From contig CANRKV010000112.1 in NCBI GenBank assembly GCA_947631305.1, positions 1 through 5,637 on the forward strand: DNA of 5,637 nt, read 5' to 3'. Below the pieces are notes generated by a model. It did not search any database. It was not told where the DNA came from and was given only the letters and a program-made list of their open reading frames with translations. How positions within the stretch are numbered: position 1 is the stretch's first letter; each line of letters begins with the position of its first letter. This stretch comes from an uncultured Jeotgalicoccus sp. Its GTDB lineage: Bacteria > Bacillota > Bacilli > Staphylococcales > Salinicoccaceae. This document shows, piece by piece, positions 1-5,398 of this stretch. The position numbers and the translations under genes are program-made.

Positions 1-225
1 AGTTATAAACAGCTGTTAAAAGAACATTCAATCGTTGAATTTAAGACGGATAACAGAGGATTATTTGAATTCAGCCTGATGTCGATGAACGCATACGGCA
101 TGAATTTTGATAACCTTAATCTCGACGTCCATGACGATGAACCAAAAGAAAATATCCGCACCGAGTATGAAGAGAAATTCTCACAGCGCGGTCATAAAAT
201 ATACTGGATTCAAGCATCTTTCTAA
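1..225 (+). CDS. trmB: tRNA (guanine-N7-)-methyltransferase TrmB, C-terminal part (5' end outside window)
   Basis: Frame 1 is open from the left edge to TAA at 223-225 and gives the last 74 residues of the protein. TrmB is a cytoplasmic SAM-dependent enzyme that methylates N7 of G46 in the variable loop of tRNA. Two stretches typical of the TrmB C-terminus are visible: FKTDNRGLFEFSL (residues 14-26 of the fragment) and TEYEEKFSQRG (54-64); the latter belongs to the conserved substrate-binding tail of the family. The protein ends at the usual distance after that motif, so the C-terminus looks intact. The last codons form the left arm of a terminator hairpin. In Bacillus and staphylococci trmB also lies close to ytzB/ytoP, which agrees with the rest of the window. 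The start and the SAM-binding domain cannot be assessed. Confidence 0.93.
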   Translation, partial: SYKQLLKEHSIVEFKTDNRGLFEFSLMSMNAYGMNFDNLNLDVHDDEPKENIRTEYEEKFSQRGHKIYWIQASF

Positions 226-243
226 CGGAAGGTGCTTTTTCTT
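212..243 (+). terminator. Rho-independent terminator of trmB, overlapping its stop codon
   Basis: Arms 212-222 and 227-237 pair over 11 positions (two of them G-U) around a 4-nt loop at 223-226, followed by a T-rich tail (TTTTTCTT, 236-243). The left arm lies in the last trmB codons and the TAA stop sits at the loop, so the terminator is embedded in the gene end. It separates trmB from the downstream PLP-enzyme gene. Confidence 0.85.
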
Positions 244-267
244 ATTCGTGTATTATCCATTAAAGAA

Positions 268-276
268 TGTTAAAAT
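268..276 (+). promoter_or_regulatory. Candidate extended -10 promoter for the PatB-like gene
   Basis: TG at 268-269 followed by one base and TAAAAT at 271-276 forms an extended -10 element 35 nt upstream of the chosen ATG. No good -35 hexamer is seen at 16-18 nt spacing, which is tolerable for extended -10 promoters. It lies just after the trmB terminator, where a new promoter is needed. The leader would be about 30 nt, too short for a T-box or S-box riboswitch. Confidence 0.45.
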
Positions 277-300
277 ATAAGGATACAGAACATTTACAGT

Positions 301-305
301 GGAGG
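301..305 (+). promoter_or_regulatory. Ribosome binding site GGAGG deciding the PatB-like start
   Basis: GGAGG lies 6 nt before ATG 312. The in-frame upstream ATG at 267 has no such site and overlaps the candidate promoter, so 312 is the supported start. Confidence 0.9.
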
Positions 306-311
306 AATATA

Positions 312-1508
312 ATGACACAGTTCGATTTCAATAAAACAACGTCAAGAGAAGGTACATACAGTGTTCAGTACGATGGCACCGAAGCTTTATTCGGAGCGAC
401 AGGACTTGAACCTTTCTGGATTGCGGACATGGATATAGAAACGCCTGAAGCGATTAGAGACGCGATTAAAAAACGTCTTGATAACGGGATTTTCGGTTAT
501 ACAATGTGGCAGAATGAGCGTTTTTACGGTCCAATTAAAAACTGGTGGAAAACGCGCTTTAATATTTCTTTAAATGAAGATGATATTCACTACGCAGCAT
601 CGGTATTATATACGGTCGGCGAAGTGATGAGACAAGTGACAAACGAAGGAGACGGTGTAATCTTAACGACACCATCCTACAATTCTTTTCCGAATTTAAT
701 TAAAGGAAACGACCGTAAAATAGTGGAGACACCGCTTATTTACGATGAGCAGAAAAAAGAATACTTCTTAAATATTGAAGAGTTCACGAGTTACTGTGAG
801 CGTGAAGACGTAACATTGTACATTCACTGCAGTCCGCATAATCCTACCGGAAAAGTATGGACTGAGGATGAACTCCTGGCGATTAAAAAAATATGTGCTG
901 ACAATAATGTATATTTAATCAGCGATGAAATTCATATGGACTTCGTCAGACCGAAAGAGGATTTTGTATCGGTGGCATCAATTATCGAGGACAATGATCC
1001 TGTACTTGTTACGACGGGCTTAGGAAAATCGTTTAACTTAGCGAGTATTCCGCACTCTTATTTTATTACCAAAGACAGAGCGGTTACTTCTGATATTACA
1101 ACTGCAATGGGGAGCAGATATAATGTCAACACAGCATCAAGCTTAGCACTTGCCGCGATTGAAGCAGCGTATACGGAATGCGGCGAATGGATTGATCAGC
1201 TGAACGAACATGTTGAAGGAAACTTCCAGTTAATCAGTGATTATATCGATGAGCACCTGTCAGAATATTTATCATTTGATATTCCTAAGGCGACTTATCT
1301 CGGCTGGATCAGTTTTGAAAAATCCGGTCTCGATGCTGATACGGTGCATAAGGCGCTGGTAGAATTCGGTGGAATTGCCGTATCACCCGGCAAGCTGTAT
1401 CTAGATGAAGAGAATAAGCATTTCAGATTTAATGCTGCATCAGGCAGAACACGTATCGAGGATGGGCTCGAGCGTATTAGAAAAACATTTGAACATTTAG
1501 ACAAATAA
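312..1508 (+). CDS. MalY/PatB family PLP-dependent enzyme (probable cystathionine beta-lyase / aminotransferase)
   Basis: The 398-residue protein is a fold-type I PLP enzyme of the aminotransferase class I/II superfamily, close in length to MalY and PatB (about 390). Members cleave C-S bonds of cystathionine or cysteine, or transaminate. Visible family features are FWIADMDIETP (35-45), the FGYT turn (61-64), PSYN (121-124, aromatic residue stacking on PLP), PHNPTGKVW (175-183), SDEIHMDF (204-211, Asp205 to the pyridine nitrogen), Lys239 in GKSFNLASIP as the likely Schiff-base lysine, and FRFN (371-374, Arg372 for the substrate carboxylate). Context around the lysine (TTGLGKSFN) and the C-terminal ASGRTR, in place of the usual ACPR-like stretch, differ from classical MalY/PatB, so the substrate is uncertain. 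The gene is monocistronic, between the trmB terminator and a convergent gene. The GGAGG at 301-305 selects ATG 312 over ATG 267. Confidence 0.87.
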   Translation: MTQFDFNKTTSREGTYSVQYDGTEALFGATGLEPFWIADMDIETPEAIRDAIKKRLDNGIFGYTMWQNERFYGPIKNWWKTRFNISLNEDDIHYAASVLYTVGEVMRQVTNEGDGVILTTPSYNSFPNLIKGNDRKIVETPLIYDEQKKEYFLNIEEFTSYCEREDVTLYIHCSPHNPTGKVWTEDELLAIKKICADNNVYLISDEIHMDFVRPKEDFVSVASIIEDNDPVLVTTGLGKSFNLASIPHSYFITKDRAVTSDITTAMGSRYNVNTASSLALAAIEAAYTECGEWIDQLNEHVEGNFQLISDYIDEHLSEYLSFDIPKATYLGWISFEKSGLDADTVHKALVEFGGIAVSPGKLYLDEENKHFRFNAASGRTRIEDGLERIRKTFEHLDK

Positions 1509-1510
1509 AA

Positions 1511-1548
1511 AAATCATGGGGATTACTGAACAGTAATCTCCATGATTT
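1511..1548. terminator. Shared hairpin terminator between the convergent PatB-like and YtzB-like genes
   Basis: Arms 1511-1528 and 1531-1548 are complementary over 18 positions with one G-T (wobble) pair, and the two innermost pairs probably open to make the loop. Read on the minus strand, the hairpin runs straight into a T7 tract (complement of the A run 1507-1513), a strong intrinsic terminator for the minus-strand gene. Read on the plus strand the tail is poor (TTTCAGC), so termination of the PatB-like gene is probably weaker. The minus-strand stop codon and the codons for the C-terminal residues MEITVQ lie inside the stem. Confidence 0.85.
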
Positions 1549-1819
1549 CAGCTGTATAAGGATCTGCTAAAAAGTTATATTTCACCGTGTTTTCATCATT
1601 GCCTACATGCAGGACTCCACTTACCGTGTTTGTGTTTAAACCAAAACGGTTTTGGCCATCTGCCTGATAGTCAAGCGAGATGAATGAGATGTTTTCAAAT
1701 TGAAGATGCAGGTTATCGACAACTTTCTTAGTATCGACTCTGCGGTGCAGTACTAACCAGACTAGTAGCGGAATAACCGTTACAGCTAACAATGTAAATA
1801 CAATCAAATTACGCTTCAT
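1523..1819 (-). CDS. Small membrane-anchored YtzB/PepSY-like protein
   Basis: The 98-residue protein has a short basic start (MKRN), one hydrophobic segment at about residues 5-24, then RR, and an extracytoplasmic domain of about 70 residues. This is the shape of an N-terminally anchored or signal-peptide protein. The distal part, ending in KYNFLADPYTAEIMEITVQ, resembles the end of a single PepSY-type domain, whose members often bind or inhibit peptidases at the cell surface; this assignment is from pattern only. Position next to ytoP parallels ytzB of B. subtilis and the short hypothetical gene beside the M42 aminopeptidase in staphylococci. Start 1819 is chosen because an AAGGAGG lies 8 nt before it. 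A longer reading from 1891 would run back through the intergenic region and has no binding site. The gene ends within a strong terminator. Confidence 0.72.
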   Translation of the reverse strand: MKRNLIVFTLLAVTVIPLLVWLVLHRRVDTKKVVDNLHLQFENISFISLDYQADGQNRFGLNTNTVSGVLHVGNDENTVKYNFLADPYTAEIMEITVQ

Positions 1820-1827
1820 ATGTACAT

Positions 1828-1834
1828 CCTCCTT
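1828..1834 (-). promoter_or_regulatory. Ribosome binding site AAGGAGG deciding the YtzB-like start
   Basis: CCTCCTT on the plus strand is AAGGAGG on the minus strand, 8 nt before the ATG at 1819. It is a near-perfect Shine-Dalgarno and argues against the upstream in-frame ATG at 1891. Confidence 0.88.
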
Positions 1835-1841
1835 ATGAAGT

Positions 1842-1872
1842 AGTTTAACATAAAATATTGGATAAATAACAA
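1842..1872 (-). promoter_or_regulatory. Candidate promoter of the YtzB-like gene in the divergent gap
   Basis: On the minus strand TTGTTA (1872-1867) precedes TG-T-TAAACT (1850-1842), an extended -10, with a long 19-nt spacer. The leader would be only about 16 nt and would begin just before the Shine-Dalgarno, so the call is tentative. I could not place a convincing plus-strand promoter for ytoP in the same gap (1820-1889); it may lie inside the YtzB-like coding region. Confidence 0.28.
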
Positions 1873-1889
1873 TTAAAAGGGGTATTTTC

Positions 1890-2963
1890 ATGGAACTGTC
1901 GAAAAAAACACTGGAAAGAATGAAAGCTTTAACAGAACTGCACGGGGCACCGGGATTTGAAGATAAAGTGCGGGAATATATGAAGGCTGAACTGTCGGAA
2001 TATGCTGATGAAATTATTCAGGACGGACTCGGAGGCATTTTTGCCGTTAAAAAGAGCAAAAAGGAAAATGCGCCGAAAGTTCTCGTTGCAGCGCATATGG
2101 ACGAAGTCGGTTTTATGGTCACAGAACTTGCTGACAACGGCTTTATTAAATTCACACCGCTTGGCGGCTGGCCGACGGATGTATTATTAAGCCAGCGCTT
2201 TTCAGTGCGTACAGCAGCTGATGAAGAAATTACAGGTGTCATCGGGAGTGTGCCTGTGCATTTCAGAAGAGGCGAAAATAAGGAAACTAAAATTGAAGAT
2301 ATGCTGCTCGACGTTGGTGCGGATTCGAAAGAGGAACTGCTTGAAATGGGTATTAACCTCGGAGACTCAATCGTACCTAAGGTCGATTTCCAGGTACTTA
2401 AAAATGAGAAGAAATTACTCGCTAAAGCATGGGATAACAGATACGGCTGCCTGATTGCGATTGAAGCACTCGAATCTCTTAAAGATACTGAACTCGACTG
2501 CGACCTGTATATCGGCGCGAACGTTCAGGAAGAAGTAGGTTTACGCGGCGCGAAAGCAAGTGCCAACATGATTAATCCTGACATTGCATTTGTTGTTGAC
2601 TGTTCACCGGCAAATGACATGATGGGCAAAAAAGACGACCTCGGTAAAATAGGCGAAGGAACATTGCTGCGTTTGTTTGACCGCACGATGATTCTTGCAC
2701 CGAAAATGCGCGAGTTTCTGCTCGAGACAGCTAAAGCATCAGATGTTAAATATCAGTACTACCATTCGCCGGGCGGCACGGATGCAGGCAGCATTCACGT
2801 GTCAAACGACGGCGTGCCGTCAGCTGTAGTCGGGATTTGTTCACGCTACATTCACACAGCGAACTCTATTATTAATTATGAAGATTATTTCCATGCTCAT
2901 AATTTATTAACGTCGCTGATTAAAAACGTAAATAATGAAACAGTTGATAGAATAAGAGGGTAA
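1890..2963 (+). CDS. ytoP: M42 family metallo-aminopeptidase (glutamyl aminopeptidase-like, YtoP)
   Basis: The 357-residue cytoplasmic protein is an M42 (TET/FrvX/YsdC-type) aminopeptidase. Such enzymes assemble into large complexes and remove N-terminal residues from peptides with a two-metal centre. All expected ligands are present: His69 and Asp71 in AAHMDEVGF, the bridging Asp182 in AWDNRYG, catalytic Glu214 and ligand Glu215 in VQEEVGLRGA, Asp237 in VVDCSPAND, and His322 in SRYIHTANS. The conserved HSPGGTDAGSIH (292-303) precedes the last ligand. Length matches the family and nothing is missing, so the enzyme should be active. An AAGGGG site at 1877-1882 lies 7 nt before the ATG. This is the first gene of the plus-strand operon; the next gene starts 3 nt after its stop. 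The name YtoP rests on resemblance plus the ytpQ-ytpR-sftA context; exact peptide preference (acidic or other) cannot be read from sequence. Confidence 0.93.
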   Translation: MELSKKTLERMKALTELHGAPGFEDKVREYMKAELSEYADEIIQDGLGGIFAVKKSKKENAPKVLVAAHMDEVGFMVTELADNGFIKFTPLGGWPTDVLLSQRFSVRTAADEEITGVIGSVPVHFRRGENKETKIEDMLLDVGADSKEELLEMGINLGDSIVPKVDFQVLKNEKKLLAKAWDNRYGCLIAIEALESLKDTELDCDLYIGANVQEEVGLRGAKASANMINPDIAFVVDCSPANDMMGKKDDLGKIGEGTLLRLFDRTMILAPKMREFLLETAKASDVKYQYYHSPGGTDAGSIHVSNDGVPSAVVGICSRYIHTANSIINYEDYFHAHNLLTSLIKNVNNETVDRIRG

Positions 2964-2966
2964 GCC

Positions 2967-3956
2967 ATGAAAAAATTACTGCACCGCTGGTTTATAGAAG
3001 CGATGAGTTTTATGGCACTCGGTCTGTTCGGCACTTTAATAATCGGTCTGATTATTAATACCATTGCAACATACGTGCCATTCTTAAGCAGTTTATCAGT
3101 TATCGGTAATACGGCACAGAGTTTAACCGGTGCTGCGATCGGTGTTGCCATAGCTTACGGCTTGAAGTCACCGCCGCTCGTTATTTTTTCCGTTCTTGCT
3201 GTCAGCCAGCACGCATATGACTTAGGCGGGGCAGCTGCAAGTTTTATCGTGAGTTTAATAGTAATTGAAATTGCGAGACTGTATCAGCAACGAACGAAAC
3301 TCGATATTATCGTAACACCGCTGTTAACTTTAATAATCGGTCTGCTGCTTGCCGGTTTAATTGGTGAAGCAGTGGGCGGTGTAATGACAGGGCTTGGAGA
3401 TCTTATAGTGTTCGGGACTGAACAGCAGCCATTTATGATGGGCATTCTCGTGAGTGTTGTTTTCGGCATTACGCTGACAGCACCGCTGTCCAGTGCTGCA
3501 CTCGCATTAATGCTCGACTTAAGCGGTGTGGCTGCTGGAGCTGCGGTTATCGGCTGCTGCTGCCACATGGTGGGACTTGCTGCGATGAGCTATAAAGATA
3601 ACGGTGTATCAGGCGTCATTTCAATCGGTGTCGGCACATCGATGCTGCAGGTGCCGAATATTTTAAGGAATCCGTTTGTTATCGTACCCCCGGTAATCGC
3701 AAGTGCAATTATTGCACCGATTATGACTGTGTTTTTCCCGATGGAAAACAACGCAGCCGGTGCCGGTATGGGCACGAGCGGTTTCGTTGGACAAATTATG
3801 GCTGTTGAAACGATGGGGCTGTCAATGTCCACTGTTATGCTGGTTTTAGTATTTCATATCGTTTTACCTCTAATTGTAACTCTGATATTCTATAAGCTGT
3901 TTAGCTTTTACGGCTTCATTAAACAGGGCGATCAAATTATTAGTTTAGGTAAATAA
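2967..3956 (+). CDS. Orphan PTS EIIC-like membrane permease (PTS_EIIC_2 type)
   Basis: The 329-residue protein is very hydrophobic, with roughly eight to ten membrane segments (for example about 11-33, 52-66, 69-84, 88-104, 114-135, 156-172, 183-205, 236-258 and 288-311). Composition and motifs (LTAPLSSAALALMLDLSGVAAGAAVIGCCCHMVG at 169-203, MGTSGFVGQ at 268-276) fit the PTS_EIIC_2 family (Pfam PF13303), annotated as sugar-transporter subunit IIC. There is no fused EIIB or EIIA domain and none is encoded nearby, so PTS-dependent phosphorylating transport is unproven; it may be a facilitator or use shared components. Family placement is from memory of the motif style. GAGGG at 2956-2960, 6 nt before the ATG, sits in the last ytoP codons, suggesting translational coupling with ytoP. 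Ytp-locus neighbours say nothing clear about the substrate. Confidence 0.78.
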   Translation: MKKLLHRWFIEAMSFMALGLFGTLIIGLIINTIATYVPFLSSLSVIGNTAQSLTGAAIGVAIAYGLKSPPLVIFSVLAVSQHAYDLGGAAASFIVSLIVIEIARLYQQRTKLDIIVTPLLTLIIGLLLAGLIGEAVGGVMTGLGDLIVFGTEQQPFMMGILVSVVFGITLTAPLSSAALALMLDLSGVAAGAAVIGCCCHMVGLAAMSYKDNGVSGVISIGVGTSMLQVPNILRNPFVIVPPVIASAIIAPIMTVFFPMENNAAGAGMGTSGFVGQIMAVETMGLSMSTVMLVLVFHIVLPLIVTLIFYKLFSFYGFIKQGDQIISLGK

Positions 3957-3971
3957 CACAGGAGGTAAATC

Positions 3972-4781
3972 ATGAATATATATAAAATGCGTGATTTAAT
4001 TATCGAGAAAATCACTGCTAAAAGAAATGATATTTCACATAAATTCGACCGTGAAAATGAAGAACTGCGCGTTGAACGTACAGATAACGGGCAGGGAATT
4101 ACAATTGCTTTATCAAAAGCACTGAATAAAGCAAAGAATGATGATAAAATTATAGATGAACTTGTTTATTATATCGATGAATCACTAAGCCGTATGGGCG
4201 AAGAGAAAATCGATGCGGAAACAGCGACAATTTATCCTGTAGTCCGTGCGACAAGTTTCCCTGATAAATCTAAAGCCGGCGAACCGTTTATCATTACACC
4301 GCATACTAATGAAACGAATATTTACTATGCGATTGATTTTGATAAGAGTTACCGCTTAATCGACGATGCACTGCTCGAATCTCTCGGCATGTCTGAAGAA
4401 GATATGAAAGTGCTCGCAGCGAACAACTTAAAAAACCTGCCGGTTGAAATTAAAAAACAAACGGTTCAGGACAATGATTTTTACTTCATTAACCATAACG
4501 ACGGCTATGATTCGTCACGTATTTTAAATACGGACTTCCTGCATGAAATGCTGGGACAGACAGAAGGCGAAATGCTGGTCGGTCTGCCGCATCAGGATGT
4601 GCTGATTATAGCGGACTGTAAAAACAATGTCGGCTACGATATTATGGCGCAGATGATGATGCAGTACTTTGCAGAAGGGCTGACACCAATTACATCGCTG
4701 TCGTTTTCATACGACGGCACGAAACTGCAGCCGGTATTTATTTTAGGCAAGCAGAGAAATTACAACAATAAAAACAAATAG
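3972..4781 (+). CDS. ytpQ: DUF1444 family protein YtpQ
   Basis: The 269-residue soluble protein matches B. subtilis YtpQ in length and in conserved blocks: YPVVRATSFP (88-97), TNIYYAIDFDKSYRLID (115-131), NHNDGYDSSRILN (174-186), GLPHQDVLIIAD (204-215) and GYDIMAQMMMQYFAEGLTPITSLSF (221-245). DUF1444 has no established biochemical role, and I see no signal peptide, membrane segment or recognisable catalytic motif. The C-terminus is a short Asn/Lys-rich tail. A consensus AGGAGGT at 3960-3966, 5 nt before the ATG, makes the start secure. The gene follows the EIIC-like gene by 15 nt and immediately precedes ytpR, the same order as in Bacillus, where ytpQ-ytpR-sftA is a conserved run. Confidence 0.93.
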   Translation: MNIYKMRDLIIEKITAKRNDISHKFDRENEELRVERTDNGQGITIALSKALNKAKNDDKIIDELVYYIDESLSRMGEEKIDAETATIYPVVRATSFPDKSKAGEPFIITPHTNETNIYYAIDFDKSYRLIDDALLESLGMSEEDMKVLAANNLKNLPVEIKKQTVQDNDFYFINHNDGYDSSRILNTDFLHEMLGQTEGEMLVGLPHQDVLIIADCKNNVGYDIMAQMMMQYFAEGLTPITSLSFSYDGTKLQPVFILGKQRNYNNKNK

Positions 4782-4804
4782 TGAAGAAAGTAGTGAAGAA
4801 TGTG
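4781..4804 (+). repeat. Imperfect 12-bp tandem duplication at the ytpR start
   Basis: GTGAAGAAAGTA (4781-4792) is followed directly by GTGAAGAATGTG (4793-4804), identical at 10 of 12 positions. The duplication provides GTG codons at 4781, 4793 and 4802, all in the ytpR frame. Confidence 0.7.
4785..4793 (+). promoter_or_regulatory. Shine-Dalgarno-like site supporting GTG 4802 as ytpR start
   Basis: AGAAAGTAG matches the extended anti-SD complement AGAAAGGAG at 8 of 9 positions and would place the ribosome about 8 nt before GTG 4802. The alternative GTG codons at 4781 and 4793 have no purine-rich site at a suitable distance. Confidence 0.5.
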
Positions 4805-5386
4805 AGACTCACATACAATGAAAACGTTGGAGATGTATTGTTTGTAACATTAAGAAAGACGGAGGAAGTATCATACGAACACAATGGTGATATTACTCTG
4901 ATTAAAGATGGCGATGAAGTTATCGGTTTGAATATCTTTAATGCAAACAGCAATCTGGCACTTGAAAATACGGACATTAATGATTATGAAACAATGGTTC
5001 TCCGTATTAACGAACTGCTTCAGAAGAACGGAATCGAAGCACTTGAATTCGACCTGACTCCGAAATTTATCGTAGGTAAAGTTATTGAAAAAGAAGCGCA
5101 TCCCGATGCTGATAAACTGAACGTCACTAAAGTGGACGTCGGTACAGAAATATTGCAGATTGTCTGCGGTGCACCGAATGTTGATTCGGAGCAAAAAGTA
5201 GTCGTCGCACGTGTCGGTGCTATTATGCCTGAAGGATTATATATTAAACCTTCACAGCTTCGCGGCGTGGATTCAAATGGAATGATCTGTTCTAAAAAAG
5301 AGCTTAACTTAAAAGATGACGGGGTCAAAGGTATTTACGTTTTAGACGACAGCTATAATGTCGGCGAGCCATTCCCGGTCGGATAA
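4802..5386 (+). CDS. ytpR: YtpR, DUF4479 plus EMAP/MetG-type tRNA-binding domain protein
   Basis: With the start at 4802 the protein has 194 residues. The N-terminal half (about 1-85) is the DUF4479-type region, beginning RLTYNENVGD, and the C-terminal half (about 90-194) is an OB-fold tRNA-binding domain of the EMAP/ARC1/MetG type, as also found in PheT. Visible signatures are KFIVGKVIEKEAHPDADKL (88-106), QIVCGAPNV (119-127), KVVVARVGAIMPEGL (132-146) and LRGVDSNGMICSKKEL (153-168). YtpR proteins are soluble and of unsettled role, presumed to bind tRNA. Start choice is open: GTG 4781 overlaps the ytpQ TAG by one base and would give 201 residues, but B. subtilis YtpR starts right at the residues aligned with GTG 4802, and the AGAAAGTAG at 4785-4793 is well spaced for it. 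The sequence just upstream is an imperfect 12-bp tandem repeat. The next gene follows after 12 nt. Confidence 0.9.
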   Translation: MRLTYNENVGDVLFVTLRKTEEVSYEHNGDITLIKDGDEVIGLNIFNANSNLALENTDINDYETMVLRINELLQKNGIEALEFDLTPKFIVGKVIEKEAHPDADKLNVTKVDVGTEILQIVCGAPNVDSEQKVVVARVGAIMPEGLYIKPSQLRGVDSNGMICSKKELNLKDDGVKGIYVLDDSYNVGEPFPVG

Positions 5387-5398
5387 AGGTGAGATTAA

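Noticed and set aside
267..311. In-frame ATG at 267 extending the PatB-like protein by 15 residues
   Set aside because: It has no Shine-Dalgarno and overlaps the candidate -10 element, while GGAGG sits 6 nt before ATG 312.
1820..1891. Longer version of the YtzB-like protein starting at 1891
   Set aside because: The extra 24 residues would come from the AT-rich promoter gap and overlap the ytoP start codon; AAGGAGG is placed for ATG 1819.
2002..2454. Short plus- and minus-strand frames within ytoP
   Set aside because: They are in alternative frames of a complete M42 peptidase whose catalytic residues are all in the main frame.
3284..3832. Two minus-strand open frames under the EIIC-like gene
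   Set aside because: They are low-complexity Pro/Ile/Thr/Ala-rich mirrors of a hydrophobic gene, with no binding sites and no recognisable domain.
4871..5328. Minus-strand open frames under ytpR
   Set aside because: They lie opposite a well-conserved gene and show no family resemblance or translation signals.
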